A DNA stretch of 64,000 nucleotides from positions 124,001-188,000 of the forward strand of contig NZ_PNYA01000004.1 in assembly GCF_002879885.1 (NCBI RefSeq). Reading direction: 5' to 3'. Source of the stretch: Trinickia dabaoshanensis. Lineage in GTDB: Bacteria; Pseudomonadota; Gammaproteobacteria; Burkholderiales; Burkholderiaceae. Positions 8,515-18,266 of the stretch are shown piece by piece (the stretch's first letter is position 1; each line of letters begins with the position of its first letter). The position numbers and the translations under genes are program-made. Under the pieces are notes generated by a model. The model worked only from the letters and a program-made list of their open reading frames with translations, had not been told where the DNA came from and searched no databases.

Positions 8515-9833
8515 GACTCGCCGAAGCTGCACAGCACATCGCGCGTTTCGGCTAGATCGGCCAAGTCGTCGGTACGCTGACGTACGAATCCTTCGATCTC
8601 CTCGTGCATCGCGATGGCCTCGTCGGCGAGCGGATCGGAGCCGCTCTTGTATTCGCCGATTTGCAGCAGCATTTCGACCTCGTCGTATTTCGCCATCAAG
8701 CGGCGGATGCGCCCGGCCCCGGCGCAGTGCGCCGGCGATGCGATTTGCGGCATCACCCGGCTCAAGCTGCCGAGCACGTCGATAGCCGGATAGCGGTTCT
8801 TCGCGGCGATCTTGCGCGAGAGGATCAAGTGCCCGTCGAGAATACCGCGTACCTCTTCGCTGACCGGATCGCCGCCTTCCTCGTCGTCGGCCAGCACCGT
8901 GTACAGCGCGGTAATCGAGCCGTCCCGTCCCATGCCGGCGCGCTCGAGCAGACGCGGCAACTCCGCGAATACCGACGGCGGGAAACCGCGGCGTGTCGGC
9001 GGCTCGCCGGCCGACAGCCCGATCTCGCGCTGGGCTCGCGCAAACCGCGTGAGCGAATCCATCATCAGCAGCACGCGCTGGCCCCGATCCCGGAAGTACT
9101 CGGCGATCGCCGTGCCCACGTGAGCCGCCTTCGCACGCTCGATCGAAGAACGATCCGAGGTGGCGCAGACGACGACGCTACGCGCCATGCCATCTTCGCC
9201 GAGAATGAGTTCGATGAATTCGCGCACTTCACGTCCGCGCTCGCCGATCAGGACGATGACGTTGACGTCGCACTCGGTGCCGCGCGCGAGCATGCCGAGC
9301 AACGTGCTTTTACCTACGCCTGCCGGCGCGAAGATACCCATCCGCTGACCCTCGCCCAACGCCATCAAGCCGTCGATCACCCGCACGCCGGTGCCGAGCT
9401 GCGTCTCGATCATCCGCCGCTCGAGCGGATCGGGCGCGTTCGCGAATACCGGCACGCGCTGCAACGCTTCGATGGGTCCCAGCCCATCGCTCGGCTCTCC
9501 GAGCCCATCGAGCACGCGCCCGAGCAACCCGGGACCGACGGGAACGGAAAGCGGCTCTCCGCTGCCCGTGACACGCGTGCTGCGGGAAATGCCGGTCATG
9601 TTGCCGAACGGCGCCAACAACACGTGCTGCCGTGCAATTCCGACGACTTCCGCGCGTTGCATCAACGATCCGTCCGGGCCCCACAACTCGCATAGCTCGC
9701 CGAGCTGCGCGTCCAATCCGCCCACCTTGATCAACGTACCGACCGCCTCCAGCACCTTTCCATAGCTTTCGAGCGACGCACTCTGGCCGAGCGCGGCTTC
9801 GAACTGGTCCGCAAAGCGGGCGATCGTGCTCAT
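8511..9833 (-). CDS. sctN: T3SS ATPase SctN (HrcN)
   Basis: 440 residues. F1-type beta-like ATPase with Walker [10 protein letters not shown] at 169-177, [10 protein letters not shown] near 197-206, and Walker B VLLMMD at 254-259 followed by [20 protein letters not shown], the export-ATPase signature. It unfolds and detaches effectors from chaperones at the base of the injectisome. ATG 9833 is used: it starts one base after the sctL stop and yields the normal family length, whereas the longer frame overlaps sctL by 54 bases. Coupled to sctO by an ATGA overlap. Confidence 0.97.
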   Translation of the reverse strand: MSTIARFADQFEAALGQSASLESYGKVLEAVGTLIKVGGLDAQLGELCELWGPDGSLMQRAEVVGIARQHVLLAPFGNMTGISRSTRVTGSGEPLSVPVGPGLLGRVLDGLGEPSDGLGPIEALQRVPVFANAPDPLERRMIETQLGTGVRVIDGLMALGEGQRMGIFAPAGVGKSTLLGMLARGTECDVNVIVLIGERGREVREFIELILGEDGMARSVVVCATSDRSSIERAKAAHVGTAIAEYFRDRGQRVLLMMDSLTRFARAQREIGLSAGEPPTRRGFPPSVFAELPRLLERAGMGRDGSITALYTVLADDEEGGDPVSEEVRGILDGHLILSRKIAAKNRYPAIDVLGSLSRVMPQIASPAHCAGAGRIRRLMAKYDEVEMLLQIGEYKSGSDPLADEAIAMHEEIEGFVRQRTDDLADLAETRDVLCSFGES

Positions 9834-9834
9834 T

Positions 9835-10587
9835 TCACTCGTCCTCGTCGTCGAACGCGTCGTCTTCCCACTCGCCCTGCGGGAGGCCATCCGCAGCCGG
9901 CACGCCGCTAGCAGACATGACGGCGCCTTTCAACGCGCGTTCGAGCCCCGCCAATTGCGCGCGCAGATTGCCTTCGATCACGCCGTAATCCCATTCGCAC
10001 ACGCAGCAGCCTTCGTCGATCGCGTCGTCTACCAGCACCTCGACGTTCAGCGGCGGGTTCGCTTCGCGCGCCAGCGCGCCGAACGCACGCCGCGCGCTCT
10101 CCGCTTCGGCCTGCGAAACGATCACGCTCAGGTGCGATGCGTCGTCGATCGCGCGCGACACGGCGGCCGCGACGCGGCGCATGAGGGCGTCGCGATCGCT
10201 CTCGGCAATCACTTGCTCCACCGCGCTCATCACGAGCCTTGCGAGTCGTGCCGATTGAGCGTGAAGCTCCTCGCGCTCGTCGCGGGCGCGCGCGAGCAAC
10301 TCCGCATGCGCTTCGGCCAGCGCGCGCCGCTGGCCCGCCGCATACCCGAGCCGGGCGCTCTTCTCGAAGTTGCGGCGGGCGGCGGCGGCGAGCGCTTGCG
10401 TCTCGCGCCTCGCGGTTTCGACCAAATGCTCCGCGCGCTTGTTCGCATCGTGCATCGTTGCATGCACCACTTCGTCGAGCGCTTGCATCGCATCGTTCAA
10501 CTCCATCGTCCGCGCGAACTCCCCCGCGCGCACGACATCGCTGTCGATCGCGATGACCTTAGGCTGCTGCTTCAACCAAATAGCCAT
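9835..10587 (-). CDS. sctL: T3SS ATPase regulator/stator SctL (HrpB5 family)
   Basis: 250 residues. The N-terminus [15 protein letters not shown] is followed by a long charged coiled coil (about 35-140) and a globular C-terminal FliH-like part. The tail is strikingly acidic ([12 protein letters not shown]). SctL dimers clamp SctN and link it to the cytoplasmic sorting platform. The start overlaps the end of sctK by 16 bases. Assignment rests on composition, size and order between sctK and sctN. Confidence 0.88.
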   Translation of the reverse strand: MAIWLKQQPKVIAIDSDVVRAGEFARTMELNDAMQALDEVVHATMHDANKRAEHLVETARRETQALAAAARRNFEKSARLGYAAGQRRALAEAHAELLARARDEREELHAQSARLARLVMSAVEQVIAESDRDALMRRVAAAVSRAIDDASHLSVIVSQAEAESARRAFGALAREANPPLNVEVLVDDAIDEGCCVCEWDYGVIEGNLRAQLAGLERALKGAVMSASGVPAADGLPQGEWEDDAFDDEDE

Positions 10588-11261
10588 TGGAACTCCGGAA
10601 ACAAAATGCCTGCGATGGAAAGGAACTCGTCCGTGGCGCTCGTGCCCGGCTTCGGCCCACCGCGCGCGACCGCACCCGCTTCTAGCGAGGTATGCGCCTC
10701 AGCCGCCAGCACGTGCTGCCAAATATCGCCTTCCGTCGACAACTTTAGGCCCAGTTCGACCGTGCGGCGCAACGTCGGATCGGCGCACGCGCCGTCCGCC
10801 AGCATCAAGGCCCACCCGCGGTGCGCCAAGGCATCGGCGCTCAAGTCATCGGGCAAAGGCTGTCCCGAGGTGGATGTCAGCGCTTGCTCTTGCAGCGCCG
10901 CGAAGGCCGTCGGCCCGATGCTGAGCGAGAGCGCACGCTTGGTCTGGCGGTCGACGCAGCGGCGAATCGCATCGCGGCAGTCGTACAACGCGCGAGCCGA
11001 TAAAATCGGCTTCAACGCGTGCGCAGCAACGGTCGCGATGCGATTACCTGTACTCAGAAATGCGTCCGCCGGCACCGGTGCGAGAAACCACAAGCGTCGC
11101 GCCGACGCGAATCGCAGTGAGGACGTGCGCCGCCCGGCGAGCGCGCTCGGCATGGCAAACGGTGCCCGGCGCGCCGCTTCGTCCGCAAGTGCCGACGTCA
11201 ATTCGTGCACGCGCGATTCGAACTCGCTCAGCACGCGAATCAGCGACTGGTTCGAGCTCAT
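10572..11261 (-). CDS. sctK: T3SS sorting-platform protein SctK (HrpB4 family)
   Basis: 229 residues from ATG 11261, which overlaps the sctJ stop as ATGA. Poorly conserved family, recognised by size, by [39 protein letters not shown] helices and by the fixed order sctJ-sctK-sctL shared with hrpB4 of Xanthomonas. SctK connects the SctQ pods to the membrane ring through SctD. A much longer in-frame reading upstream is antisense-like sequence inside sctJ and is not used. Confidence 0.8.
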   Translation of the reverse strand: MSSNQSLIRVLSEFESRVHELTSALADEAARRAPFAMPSALAGRRTSSLRFASARRLWFLAPVPADAFLSTGNRIATVAAHALKPILSARALYDCRDAIRRCVDRQTKRALSLSIGPTAFAALQEQALTSTSGQPLPDDLSADALAHRGWALMLADGACADPTLRRTVELGLKLSTEGDIWQHVLAAEAHTSLEAGAVARGGPKPGTSATDEFLSIAGILFPEFQWLFG

Positions 11262-12067
11262 GGCGCTACGGCGGGCGCACCGCTCTCCTTTTTCACGCGC
11301 TTGAACCACTGCTTCGGCCCGGCGTCGCGCCAGGCGCGCGGCGCAAATGCGAGCCACAGCGCGACCGCGGCGGCGATGACACCCAAGACGGCCGCCCCCA
11401 CGATCCACGGAGTCGATGCCCCGGTGCGTTCCTGCTCGGCGACCATCCCATCCGGGATCGGCTGGCTCGCTTGCACGAGCGTCACGCTGACGTTGTCGTA
11501 GGTCAGACCTTCGACGCTGTGCACGACCAGATTCTTGATGCTAGGCACCAGCGCTTGAATGTCGGTGCCCGCTCGATATTTGATGAACACGGCCGCGGAC
11601 GACGGCTTGATGACGTTCGATAGCGGATCGTTGTTCGGCAGCACGATCTGCACCTCGGCCACCGCCACGCCGTCGATCTTCGACAACGTATCGGAAAGCT
11701 GCTGCGACACGCCGTAGATGAACCGTACCCGTTCCTCCGTCGGCGTGGAGATCAGCCCATCCTTTTTGAACATGTCGCCGAGCGATGTGTATTTCGGATG
11801 TGGCAGTCCGTGCGCACGAAGCACTTCCATCGAACGCGCGAAATTGTCTCCGCCCACTTCGACGGCCCAGCTCTTTCCGCCGTCGGGGGAAGACTTGCTG
11901 GCGTCGATGCCCGCTTCGAGCAGCACCCGCATCAAGTCGTTCGCGTCCGGCTCGGTCAACTGCGCATACAGTTGCTTGCTGCACCCGGCAAGCGCGGCGG
12001 TCATGGCCACCACGATCGCCAGGGTACGCAGCGGGCTCAAAAAGCGGCGCATGGCGCCCTCCGTCAT
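11258..12067 (-). CDS. sctJ: T3SS inner-membrane ring lipoprotein SctJ (HrcJ)
   Basis: 269 residues. Signal peptide with lipobox LAGC (lipidated Cys29). Two ring-building domains follow, with [18 protein letters not shown] and the YscJ/FliF motif around [14 protein letters not shown]. One C-terminal membrane helix (about 220-241, [21 protein letters not shown]) is followed by a short basic tail. Builds the inner ring with SctD. The ATG at 12067 overlaps the sctI stop; a Met five codons later is possible. Confidence 0.95.
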   Translation of the reverse strand: MTEGAMRRFLSPLRTLAIVVAMTAALAGCSKQLYAQLTEPDANDLMRVLLEAGIDASKSSPDGGKSWAVEVGGDNFARSMEVLRAHGLPHPKYTSLGDMFKKDGLISTPTEERVRFIYGVSQQLSDTLSKIDGVAVAEVQIVLPNNDPLSNVIKPSSAAVFIKYRAGTDIQALVPSIKNLVVHSVEGLTYDNVSVTLVQASQPIPDGMVAEQERTGASTPWIVGAAVLGVIAAAVALWLAFAPRAWRDAGPKQWFKRVKKESGAPAVAP

Positions 12068-12480
12068 TGGTTCTTCATCAGGGTCTGCACGGTACTCTTG
12101 CCGCCTTGCGCGACCGCCGTGCCCGTGTAGATCTTCACCATTTCATCGGTGACGGCGTGCTGGATCGCCATCGTCTGCGCCGCCACTTGCTGCATCGACA
12201 TGTTGCCGCTCTGCGCTTCGAATGCATTGATGCGCTCCGTCAACGCGCCGAATGCTTCGTCCTGCTGGGTAACCGCCTGCGAGATCGTCGAGGGCCCCTG
12301 GATGTGCCCCGACTGTTCGGGAACCAAGCGCGCTTGTTCGAGCGCCTCGCGAAAACGGGCACCGAGACCCTCCGGCGCATGATTGCCGAAGGTGGCGGGC
12401 GTCGCGTCGGAGGGGCCGCCCGCGGCGTTGACGCTCGGCAGCGAGACCGGCGGCGTGATAGCGGAGATGGGAACGGTCAT
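12064..12480 (-). CDS. sctI: T3SS inner rod protein SctI (HrpB2 family)
   Basis: 138 residues. Disordered N-terminal half, then helical C-terminal half with [48 protein letters not shown] sequence; the VxKIYxGTAxAxxKSxQTLMKNQ ending is the SctI/HrpB2 hallmark. It forms the short rod joining export gate and pilus base and is itself secreted early. Between hrpB1 (9-nt gap) and sctJ (ATGA overlap). Confidence 0.9.
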   Translation of the reverse strand: MTVPISAITPPVSLPSVNAAGGPSDATPATFGNHAPEGLGARFREALEQARLVPEQSGHIQGPSTISQAVTQQDEAFGALTERINAFEAQSGNMSMQQVAAQTMAIQHAVTDEMVKIYTGTAVAQGGKSTVQTLMKNQ

Positions 12481-12489
12481 GTCGGCACC

Positions 12490-12966
12490 TCACGCGCGCA
12501 TATAGCTGAACGACATCGCTTGCCGCATTAGATCGGCATCCGCGCGTTTGCTTTCCGCCGGCGCGCTCTCCTGTGCCGTCTCGTCGCGCTTGCCCGTCAA
12601 CAGCTTCATGAGGCCGACGGATTCGGGGTCTTCGTCGCGCTCGAGCACTTCATTGGCATAGATTCGCCACGAGGGATCCTTGAGCGAAGACAGGCAAAGC
12701 GCGAGCAGTGCCGTGACGTAGGGCCCGAACGGCGGTTTGAGATCGCGGCCTTCCAGTTGGCGCAGCAACTGCGCGGCCTCGCCGGGGCGATTTCGCCGAA
12801 TCTGCAGCCACGCGTCGTAGGCATGCAGTTCGATGAAGTCGGGCCGCATGACGTGAAGCGCGGCCAGCATGCGCTCGGCTTCGTCCAAATGACCCTTGCG
12901 AGCCGCCCACGTCAACATCTCCACCATCGCGGATACCAGGTCTTTGCTACATGTCGTGAGATCCAT
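12490..12966 (-). CDS. hrpB1: HrpB1/HrpK-family T3SS protein
   Basis: 158 residues. Helical TPR-like protein matching HrpB1/HrpK of Xanthomonas and Ralstonia in sequence style (HLDEAERMLAALHVMRPDFIELHAYDAWLQI) and in place, as first gene of the sctI-J-K-L-N-O-T operon. HrpB1 in Xanthomonas is a periplasmic protein needed for secretion. The start at 12966 (MDLTTCSKD) is the first ATG after a 121-nt leader that follows a perfect PIP box; longer in-frame readings would run through that box. Confidence 0.88.
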   Translation of the reverse strand: MDLTTCSKDLVSAMVEMLTWAARKGHLDEAERMLAALHVMRPDFIELHAYDAWLQIRRNRPGEAAQLLRQLEGRDLKPPFGPYVTALLALCLSSLKDPSWRIYANEVLERDEDPESVGLMKLLTGKRDETAQESAPAESKRADADLMRQAMSFSYMRA

Positions 12967-13087
12967 CTTTCCCCTCGCGAAGTTCGAATCGAAACCAAGG
13001 CTGTGCGCCCGGAACGGCCGACACGAAAGGCGCGCCGCCGATGCCTCGTAACGTAACGGGATCCGGCGGCCTGCCCTGGCGCACCCG

Positions 13088-13112
13088 GCGAATTTCCTCG
13101 TCCGGCAACGAA
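13088..13112 (-). promoter_or_regulatory. PIP/hrpII box for the hrpB1-sctT operon
   Basis: Reading the minus strand, TTCGT (13112-13108) and TTCGC (13092-13088) are 15 bases apart, 121 nt ahead of hrpB1. It lies back to back with the sctU box in the same 271-bp divergent region. Confidence 0.9.
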
Positions 13113-13126
13113 TCGGACGCCGGGAT

Positions 13127-13151
13127 TTCGCTCGATGGCGCGCTGTTTCGT
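13127..13151 (+). promoter_or_regulatory. PIP/hrpII box for the sctU operon
   Basis: TTCGC (13127-13131) and TTCGT (13147-13151) are 15 bases apart and 86 nt ahead of sctU. With the opposite box at 13088-13112 it allows one activator to fire both T3SS operons from a single 64-bp region. Confidence 0.9.
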
Positions 13152-13237
13152 CGTGCGCGAACGCGCGTGCGGCGGCAGCGGGCGACACTCGCGGCCAATT
13201 CGATCGATGAATTGATGGTCTTACCTGCGAGCGCCCC

Positions 13238-14353
13238 ATGTCAGACGAGAAAACCGAAGAGCCAACCGAGAAGAAGCTTCGGGACGCGCGTCAGTACGGC
13301 GAGACGATCAAGAGCCCGGACTTGTCGTTTGCGATGCTGCTGCTCGTGTCGGCGCTCGGCCTATCGCTGGCGGGCCCGACGATGGGGGAGCACCTGAGCG
13401 CGCTGCTGCGCATCGCGCTCGACGTGCACTCGGCCGGCACCACGGATGCGGATCTGCGCCGCGCCATGGCTCGCATCGGCATCGAAGCACTGCTGCTGTC
13501 CATTCCGGTAGGCGTCGCGGTGGTCGCCGCGATCGCCTCGGTGGCCGCGCAGATCGGCTTCGTGATCTCGTTCAAACCGCTCGAGCCGAAATTCAACGCC
13601 ATCAATCCGGGATCGGGACTGAAACGGATGTTCTCGATGCGCTCGTTCATCGATCTCATCAAGATGACGATCAAGGCGGTCATCATCGCCGCGGCGCTTT
13701 ATAAGACGCTCACCGCGCTCATGCCGCTGATCGTCGGCGTGGCATACGAGCCGGTACCGGACCTCATCGAAATTTCCTGGTCGGCGCTGTGCCGTCTGTT
13801 CGCCGTAGGCGGCGTGCTCTACCTCGTGCTCGGCGTCGTCGATTACGGAATCCAACGCTGGCTGTTCATGCGCGATCACCGGATGAGCAAGGACGAAGTC
13901 AAGCGCGAATTCAAAAACTCCGAAGGCGATCCGCAACTGAAGGGCAAGCGCAAGCAGATCGCCCGCGAGATCGTTCAGGACAACCCCGACAAGGCCGTGG
14001 CCGGCGCGCGCGCCGTCATCGTGAACCCGACGCACTACGCGGTTGCCGTGCGCTACGAGCCCGACGAGTACGACCTACCCCGCGTGGTCGCCAAAGGGGT
14101 CGATGCCGATGCAATGGAAATTCGCCGCATGGCCGAACGCCACGGCATACCGATCGTCGGCAATCCCCCGCTTGCGCGAACGCTCTATTTGGTGCCGCTC
14201 GAAGACGCGATTCCCGAATCGTGCTTCAAGGCCGTCGCCGCCGTGCTGGCGTGGGTCGAGGATATGCAAGCGGGCGACGGCGCCGGCAGCCACGCGTCGG
14301 CCGCCCCCGCAATGAGCGTGCACGTACAACCCAATGAAGGACTGCCGTCATGA
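13238..14353 (+). CDS. sctU: T3SS export gate switch protein SctU (HrcU)
   Basis: 371 residues. Four membrane helices in the first 210 or so residues (for example AVVAAIASVAAQIGFVI and GGVLYLVLGVVDYGIQRWLF), the conserved MSKDEVKREFKNSEGDP segment, and the autocleavage motif NPTH at residues 263-266, all as in SctU/FlhB. Self-cleavage there switches secretion from early pilus substrates to effectors. First gene of the plus-strand operon; stop overlaps the sctV start (ATGA at 14350). Confidence 0.97.
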   Translation: MSDEKTEEPTEKKLRDARQYGETIKSPDLSFAMLLLVSALGLSLAGPTMGEHLSALLRIALDVHSAGTTDADLRRAMARIGIEALLLSIPVGVAVVAAIASVAAQIGFVISFKPLEPKFNAINPGSGLKRMFSMRSFIDLIKMTIKAVIIAAALYKTLTALMPLIVGVAYEPVPDLIEISWSALCRLFAVGGVLYLVLGVVDYGIQRWLFMRDHRMSKDEVKREFKNSEGDPQLKGKRKQIAREIVQDNPDKAVAGARAVIVNPTHYAVAVRYEPDEYDLPRVVAKGVDADAMEIRRMAERHGIPIVGNPPLARTLYLVPLEDAIPESCFKAVAAVLAWVEDMQAGDGAGSHASAAPAMSVHVQPNEGLPS

Positions 14354-16410
14354 CTAAAGCCGCATCGCTTTCCCGAGCGTCGCAATACAGCGGCGAGGTG
14401 GGTATCGCTGGTGTGATCGTCGCCGTCGTCGCGCTGATGATCCTTCCGCTGCCGACGTTTCTCATCGATATGCTGCTGGGCGTGAACATTACGGCCAGCG
14501 TCGTGTTGTTGATGGTGACGATGTACATCCCGAACGCGACCTCGCTTTCGGCATTTCCGTCGCTGCTGCTTTTCACCACGCTGTTTCGGCTCTCGCTGAA
14601 CATCGCATCGACGAAGTCGATTCTCTTGAAGGCCGAAGCGGGCCACATCATTCAGAGCTTCGGCGAACTCGTCGTGGGCGGCAACCTCGTCGTCGGTCTC
14701 GTCGTCTTCCTCATCATCACCACGGTGCAGTTCATCGTCATCGCCAAGGGCTCGGAGCGCGTGGCCGAGGTGGGTGCGCGCTTCACGCTCGACGGGATGC
14801 CCGGTAAGCAAATGAGTATCGACGCCGATGTGCGCGCCGGCAATCTCACGGCCGAGCAAGCGCAGAAGCGCCGGGCCCTGCTCGCGCTCGAAAGCCAGTT
14901 GCACGGCGGGATGGACGGCGCGATGAAGTTCGTGAAAGGCGATGCGATCGCCGGGCTCGTCATCACGATGGTCAACATCCTGGCGGGGATCGTCATCGGT
15001 GTGACCTATCACGGCATGTCCGCCGGGGAAGCGGCAAACCGCTTCTCGGTGCTGTCGATCGGCGATGCGATGGTCTCGCAGATTCCCTCGCTCTTGATCT
15101 CCGTCGCGGCCGGTGTGCTGATCACACGTGTAGCCGACGACGACAGCAAACCGCGCTCGCTCGGCACGGAAATCATCGAGCAGTTGTCGGGGAATGCACG
15201 CGCCTTGTTCAGCGCCGCCGCCTTGCTGTGCGGCTTCGCCCTGGTGCCCGGATTTCCGTCCATCTTGTTCGTCGTATTGGCGGGCGCGCTGGCGGCCGGC
15301 GGTTTCACGCTCATCCGCAAGCAGCGCAAGGCGGACTCGCCCGCGGGCCCCGAGCTGCCGGCACTCACGCGCGAAGGTTCGAAGGAAAGCGCGCCGACCA
15401 TCGCGAAAATGGCGCCGTCTTTCGCCGTCCCGCTCGCCATCCGCTTCTCGCCGCAACTCGCGTCGCTGATCGACTCGGGCAAGCTCGATGACGCCTTCGA
15501 AAAGGGCCGCCGGGCACTGACCGCCGATCTCGGTTTGCCGTTTCCGCGCACGGCCTTATGGGTGGCCGAAGAACTGACGGGACACAGCTACCAGTTAATC
15601 GTCCAAGACGTGCCGTCGCTGCCCGTCGATCTGCCGCCCGGGCTTTCCGTCTTGCGCGAGGCGCCCGACGCATTGCGGCCGCAATGCGAAGAACGGCGCA
15701 ACGTGGCAGGGCTCGCGCATAGCTACTGGATCGATACCGCCAAGGTGCCGCCCGATTCCGCCGATGCGGTCGTGAGCCGTGAAGCGCTGATCGCAGGACA
15801 CGCGATCACGCAGCTCGGTGCGGAAGCCAAGCTGTTCGTCGGCCTGCAAGAAACGCAATGGCTGCTGGAGCGCGCCGGCACCGAGTACCCCGGGCTCGTC
15901 GCGGAAGTCCAGAAAGCACTGCCTGCGCAGCGCATTGCCGAAGTGCTGCGCCGCATGCTCGAAGAGCGCGTGCCGATTCGGAACATGCGCGCGATTCTCG
16001 AAAGTCTGATCATCTGGGGGCCGAAGGAAAAGGACCTGCTGATGGTGACGGAGTACGTTCGCGGCGATATCGGCCGCTTCATCGCACACCGCGCGACGGG
16101 CGGCACCGGCGAGCTACCCACCATCGTGCTCGATCCGAACGTCGAGCAAACGATTCGGCAATCGATCAAGCCGACACCGGCCGGCAACTTCCTCGCGCTC
16201 GAACCCGCTACGATCGACGCCCTGCTCGGCAATCTCGAAGGAATCTGCGGCCCCGTGCCAGCCGAACATCTGGCGATCGTCACCGCCATGGACATTCGCC
16301 GTTACGTGAGGCGAATGATCGAGCACCGCTTCCCGGCCCTGCCCGTCTACTCCTTCCAAGAACTCGGCTCCGACGCGCATCTCACGCCGGTCGGTCGCCT
16401 GAGCCTCTGA
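14350..16410 (+). CDS. sctV: T3SS major export apparatus protein SctV (HrcV)
   Basis: 686 residues. About eight membrane helices in the first 330 residues, with the family signature LLLFTTLFRLSLNIASTKSILL and the FHIPEP-type cytoplasmic loop FTLDGMPGKQMSIDADVRAG. A large cytosolic domain follows that forms the nonameric ring docking chaperone-effector complexes. Full family length, no breaks. ATGA overlap with sctU couples translation. Confidence 0.97.
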   Translation: MTKAASLSRASQYSGEVGIAGVIVAVVALMILPLPTFLIDMLLGVNITASVVLLMVTMYIPNATSLSAFPSLLLFTTLFRLSLNIASTKSILLKAEAGHIIQSFGELVVGGNLVVGLVVFLIITTVQFIVIAKGSERVAEVGARFTLDGMPGKQMSIDADVRAGNLTAEQAQKRRALLALESQLHGGMDGAMKFVKGDAIAGLVITMVNILAGIVIGVTYHGMSAGEAANRFSVLSIGDAMVSQIPSLLISVAAGVLITRVADDDSKPRSLGTEIIEQLSGNARALFSAAALLCGFALVPGFPSILFVVLAGALAAGGFTLIRKQRKADSPAGPELPALTREGSKESAPTIAKMAPSFAVPLAIRFSPQLASLIDSGKLDDAFEKGRRALTADLGLPFPRTALWVAEELTGHSYQLIVQDVPSLPVDLPPGLSVLREAPDALRPQCEERRNVAGLAHSYWIDTAKVPPDSADAVVSREALIAGHAITQLGAEAKLFVGLQETQWLLERAGTEYPGLVAEVQKALPAQRIAEVLRRMLEERVPIRNMRAILESLIIWGPKEKDLLMVTEYVRGDIGRFIAHRATGGTGELPTIVLDPNVEQTIRQSIKPTPAGNFLALEPATIDALLGNLEGICGPVPAEHLAIVTAMDIRRYVRRMIEHRFPALPVYSFQELGSDAHLTPVGRLSL

Positions 16411-16427
16411 GCATCGAGGACATCGCC

Positions 16428-17177
16428 ATGTCGAATCGCACGCACAACGCGCGGGACGTTCGCATTTTGCCCGCCACAGGCGCCACGGCCACGGCCAGTT
16501 CCCGCCCAGGCGACGTATCGGCCGGAGCCGCCGCGCAATTCGCTCTCTTACTGGCGGCGCAGTCGGGAGCCGGAGCCCGCTCATCGTTCGACGCCTCCGG
16601 TGGCGGCGGTACTTCCGATCAGGACGCGCAAGACGAGCCGGAGCAAGGAGCGGCCGATAGCGCGATGGGCGATTCGATCGGCGGCGAATCCATAGGCCCA
16701 AAGGAGCACACCGAGCCAGCATCGCCGCCCCCCGCTCGCGACCCTGCCCCGCAAGCGTTGTCTACGAGCGCGCCGCGTACGCTGCGACTTCAACGCACGC
16801 AGGGCCAGCGGGCCCCTGACGCGCGGCAGACGGAGCAGGACGCGATGCTCGGCCGGCACATCGTGCACGCCTGCACGGCAGCGGCGCATGGCGATTTGCT
16901 CACACGCGAACTCGCCGATCGCATCGCGCGCTTTTGCTCGATGTCGGGCGCGGGCGGCGATTCGTCGTGGGCCGTGACGCTGCCCATGAACCCGGCTGTC
17001 TTGCCCGACACGCTGTTGCATCTCCAACTTTCGCCGTCGTCCATTGCAATTCGCTTTGAAACGCAGAACGCGCGAGCGTCGCAATTAATCTCCGATAACG
17101 CCGACGCACTGCGTGTGCGGCTGGCCGATGCGCTGGGCCGACACATCGACGTCGACGTCGCCGCATCCAGCGTTTGA
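16428..17177 (+). CDS. sctP: T3SS substrate-specificity protein SctP (HpaP family)
   Basis: 249 residues. Low-complexity N-terminal half (Ser/Gly/Gln/Asp-rich), then a compact C-terminal domain SSWAVTLPMNPAVLPDTLLHLQLSPSSIAIRF-type with the T3S4-like beta pattern. Matches HpaP in size, composition and place between sctV and sctQ. HpaP works with SctU in the change of substrate class. ATG 16428 follows GAGGA at 16416-16420; longer in-frame reading runs antisense-like inside sctV and is not used. Confidence 0.82.
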   Translation: MSNRTHNARDVRILPATGATATASSRPGDVSAGAAAQFALLLAAQSGAGARSSFDASGGGGTSDQDAQDEPEQGAADSAMGDSIGGESIGPKEHTEPASPPPARDPAPQALSTSAPRTLRLQRTQGQRAPDARQTEQDAMLGRHIVHACTAAAHGDLLTRELADRIARFCSMSGAGGDSSWAVTLPMNPAVLPDTLLHLQLSPSSIAIRFETQNARASQLISDNADALRVRLADALGRHIDVDVAASSV

Positions 17178-17195
17178 CAAGGAGATCACCGGATC

Positions 17196-18266
17196 ATGTT
17201 CGAAGCCCGCCCGACCTCGCTCAACGGCAAGCTGCCGCGTTACCCGAGCGAACTCGCGCAACTCACGCGAGCGCTCGGCGTGCGCGGCGCGGCTCATCCG
17301 GGCGCGCGGCACGACCTGCGGCTGCACGGGATGGGCGAGGTGCGCGGCGAACCATGCGCAACGATGATCGTCGATACCCCACACGGTTCCGTCACGATCG
17401 TCATCGATGTTGCCGATCACACGATGCTGCAAACGATCGCGCACGATTGCGACCCGATACGCTCGGCCGCGCTGGCCAACCTCTGGCTCGGCGAACTGCT
17501 CGCATGCTTCGACACCGGCAACGCGGCAGCGCCCGCCGTTCGCTCTTTCAACGCGGCTCGCGATGCACGAACCCAGCGCGGCTTGCTGCTTTCGTTCATT
17601 GCCGCGGGCATCGAATGCCGCTGCGCGGTACTCGAGTTGCCGCCCGCGCTGGCCGCCGAATTCGAGCGCCGTTGGGCGCCATCCGGCGCGAACACCAACC
17701 TCGCCCTCGACACGCTCGATGGCTTGACACTGGCCGGTGCTATCCGGCTGCGCAGCCGCCGCTGCTCGCCCGAGATGCTGGCCTCCCTGCACCGCAACGA
17801 CATTCTGCTCGGATGGCAGCCGACCCTGCCCTATGCGGCGGGCAAGCCGCTACTGGGCGCGACGCTGCGTATCGGCGCGCCGCGCGGCCGCCACTTGTGT
17901 GCCGCGGTCCGCGTCGATACGAACACCGTTACTTTGGAGACCCCCGTGACTCTGGCCACCGCACAACCCGACGACTTCGACCCGCTCGAAGGCGCATCGA
18001 ACCACCCGCTGACCGAGCCGCTGGTGCCGGTAGCGTCGATGGAGATGCCGGTACACGTCGAGCTTTTCAGCGTCGATCTAGGCCTCGCGCAAGTGAGCGC
18101 GCTGCAACCCGGCTATGTGCTCGACCTCCCGCTGCCGCTGGAGGACGCCGCGGTGCGGCTCGTCTCCTACGGGCAAACGCTCGCCTTCGGCAAGCTGGTA
18201 GCGGTCGGCGAGAACCTCGGCGTGCAAATCGAACGGATGGCGGCGAGCGATGAAAGACAATCTTGA
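17196..18266 (+). CDS. sctQ: T3SS sorting-platform (C-ring) protein SctQ (HrcQ), full length
   Basis: 356 residues. N-terminal chaperone-like part, then two SPOA domains; the last (about 287-345, MPVHVELFSVDLGLAQVSALQPGYVLDL...) is the FliN-like domain. Forms cytoplasmic pods that select cargo. ATG 17196 is preceded by AAGGAG at 17178-17183. It overlaps sctR by 17 bases. A well-formed internal ribosome site (GGAG at 17936-17939, GTG at 17946) can give a separate C-terminal product, as in other T3SS. Single gene, not split into hrcQA/hrcQB. Confidence 0.93.
   Translation: MFEARPTSLNGKLPRYPSELAQLTRALGVRGAAHPGARHDLRLHGMGEVRGEPCATMIVDTPHGSVTIVIDVADHTMLQTIAHDCDPIRSAALANLWLGELLACFDTGNAAAPAVRSFNAARDARTQRGLLLSFIAAGIECRCAVLELPPALAAEFERRWAPSGANTNLALDTLDGLTLAGAIRLRSRRCSPEMLASLHRNDILLGWQPTLPYAAGKPLLGATLRIGAPRGRHLCAAVRVDTNTVTLETPVTLATAQPDDFDPLEGASNHPLTEPLVPVASMEMPVHVELFSVDLGLAQVSALQPGYVLDLPLPLEDAAVRLVSYGQTLAFGKLVAVGENLGVQIERMAASDERQS
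17946..18266 (+). CDS. Probable internal-start product SctQ-C
   Basis: An in-frame GTG at codon 251 of sctQ has TTTGGAGA just upstream, leaving 6 nt between GGAG and GTG. The product would be 106 residues holding the C-terminal SPOA domain. Yersinia, Salmonella and Shigella SctQ genes make such a short form from an internal start, and it is a structural partner of the full-length protein. The site is visible in the sequence; its use here is inferred. Confidence 0.5.
   Translation: MTLATAQPDDFDPLEGASNHPLTEPLVPVASMEMPVHVELFSVDLGLAQVSALQPGYVLDLPLPLEDAAVRLVSYGQTLAFGKLVAVGENLGVQIERMAASDERQS

Noticed and set aside
14185..15456. 423-codon minus-strand open frame inside sctV
   Set aside because: Antisense shadow of a well-conserved gene; composition dominated by Arg, Asp and His.
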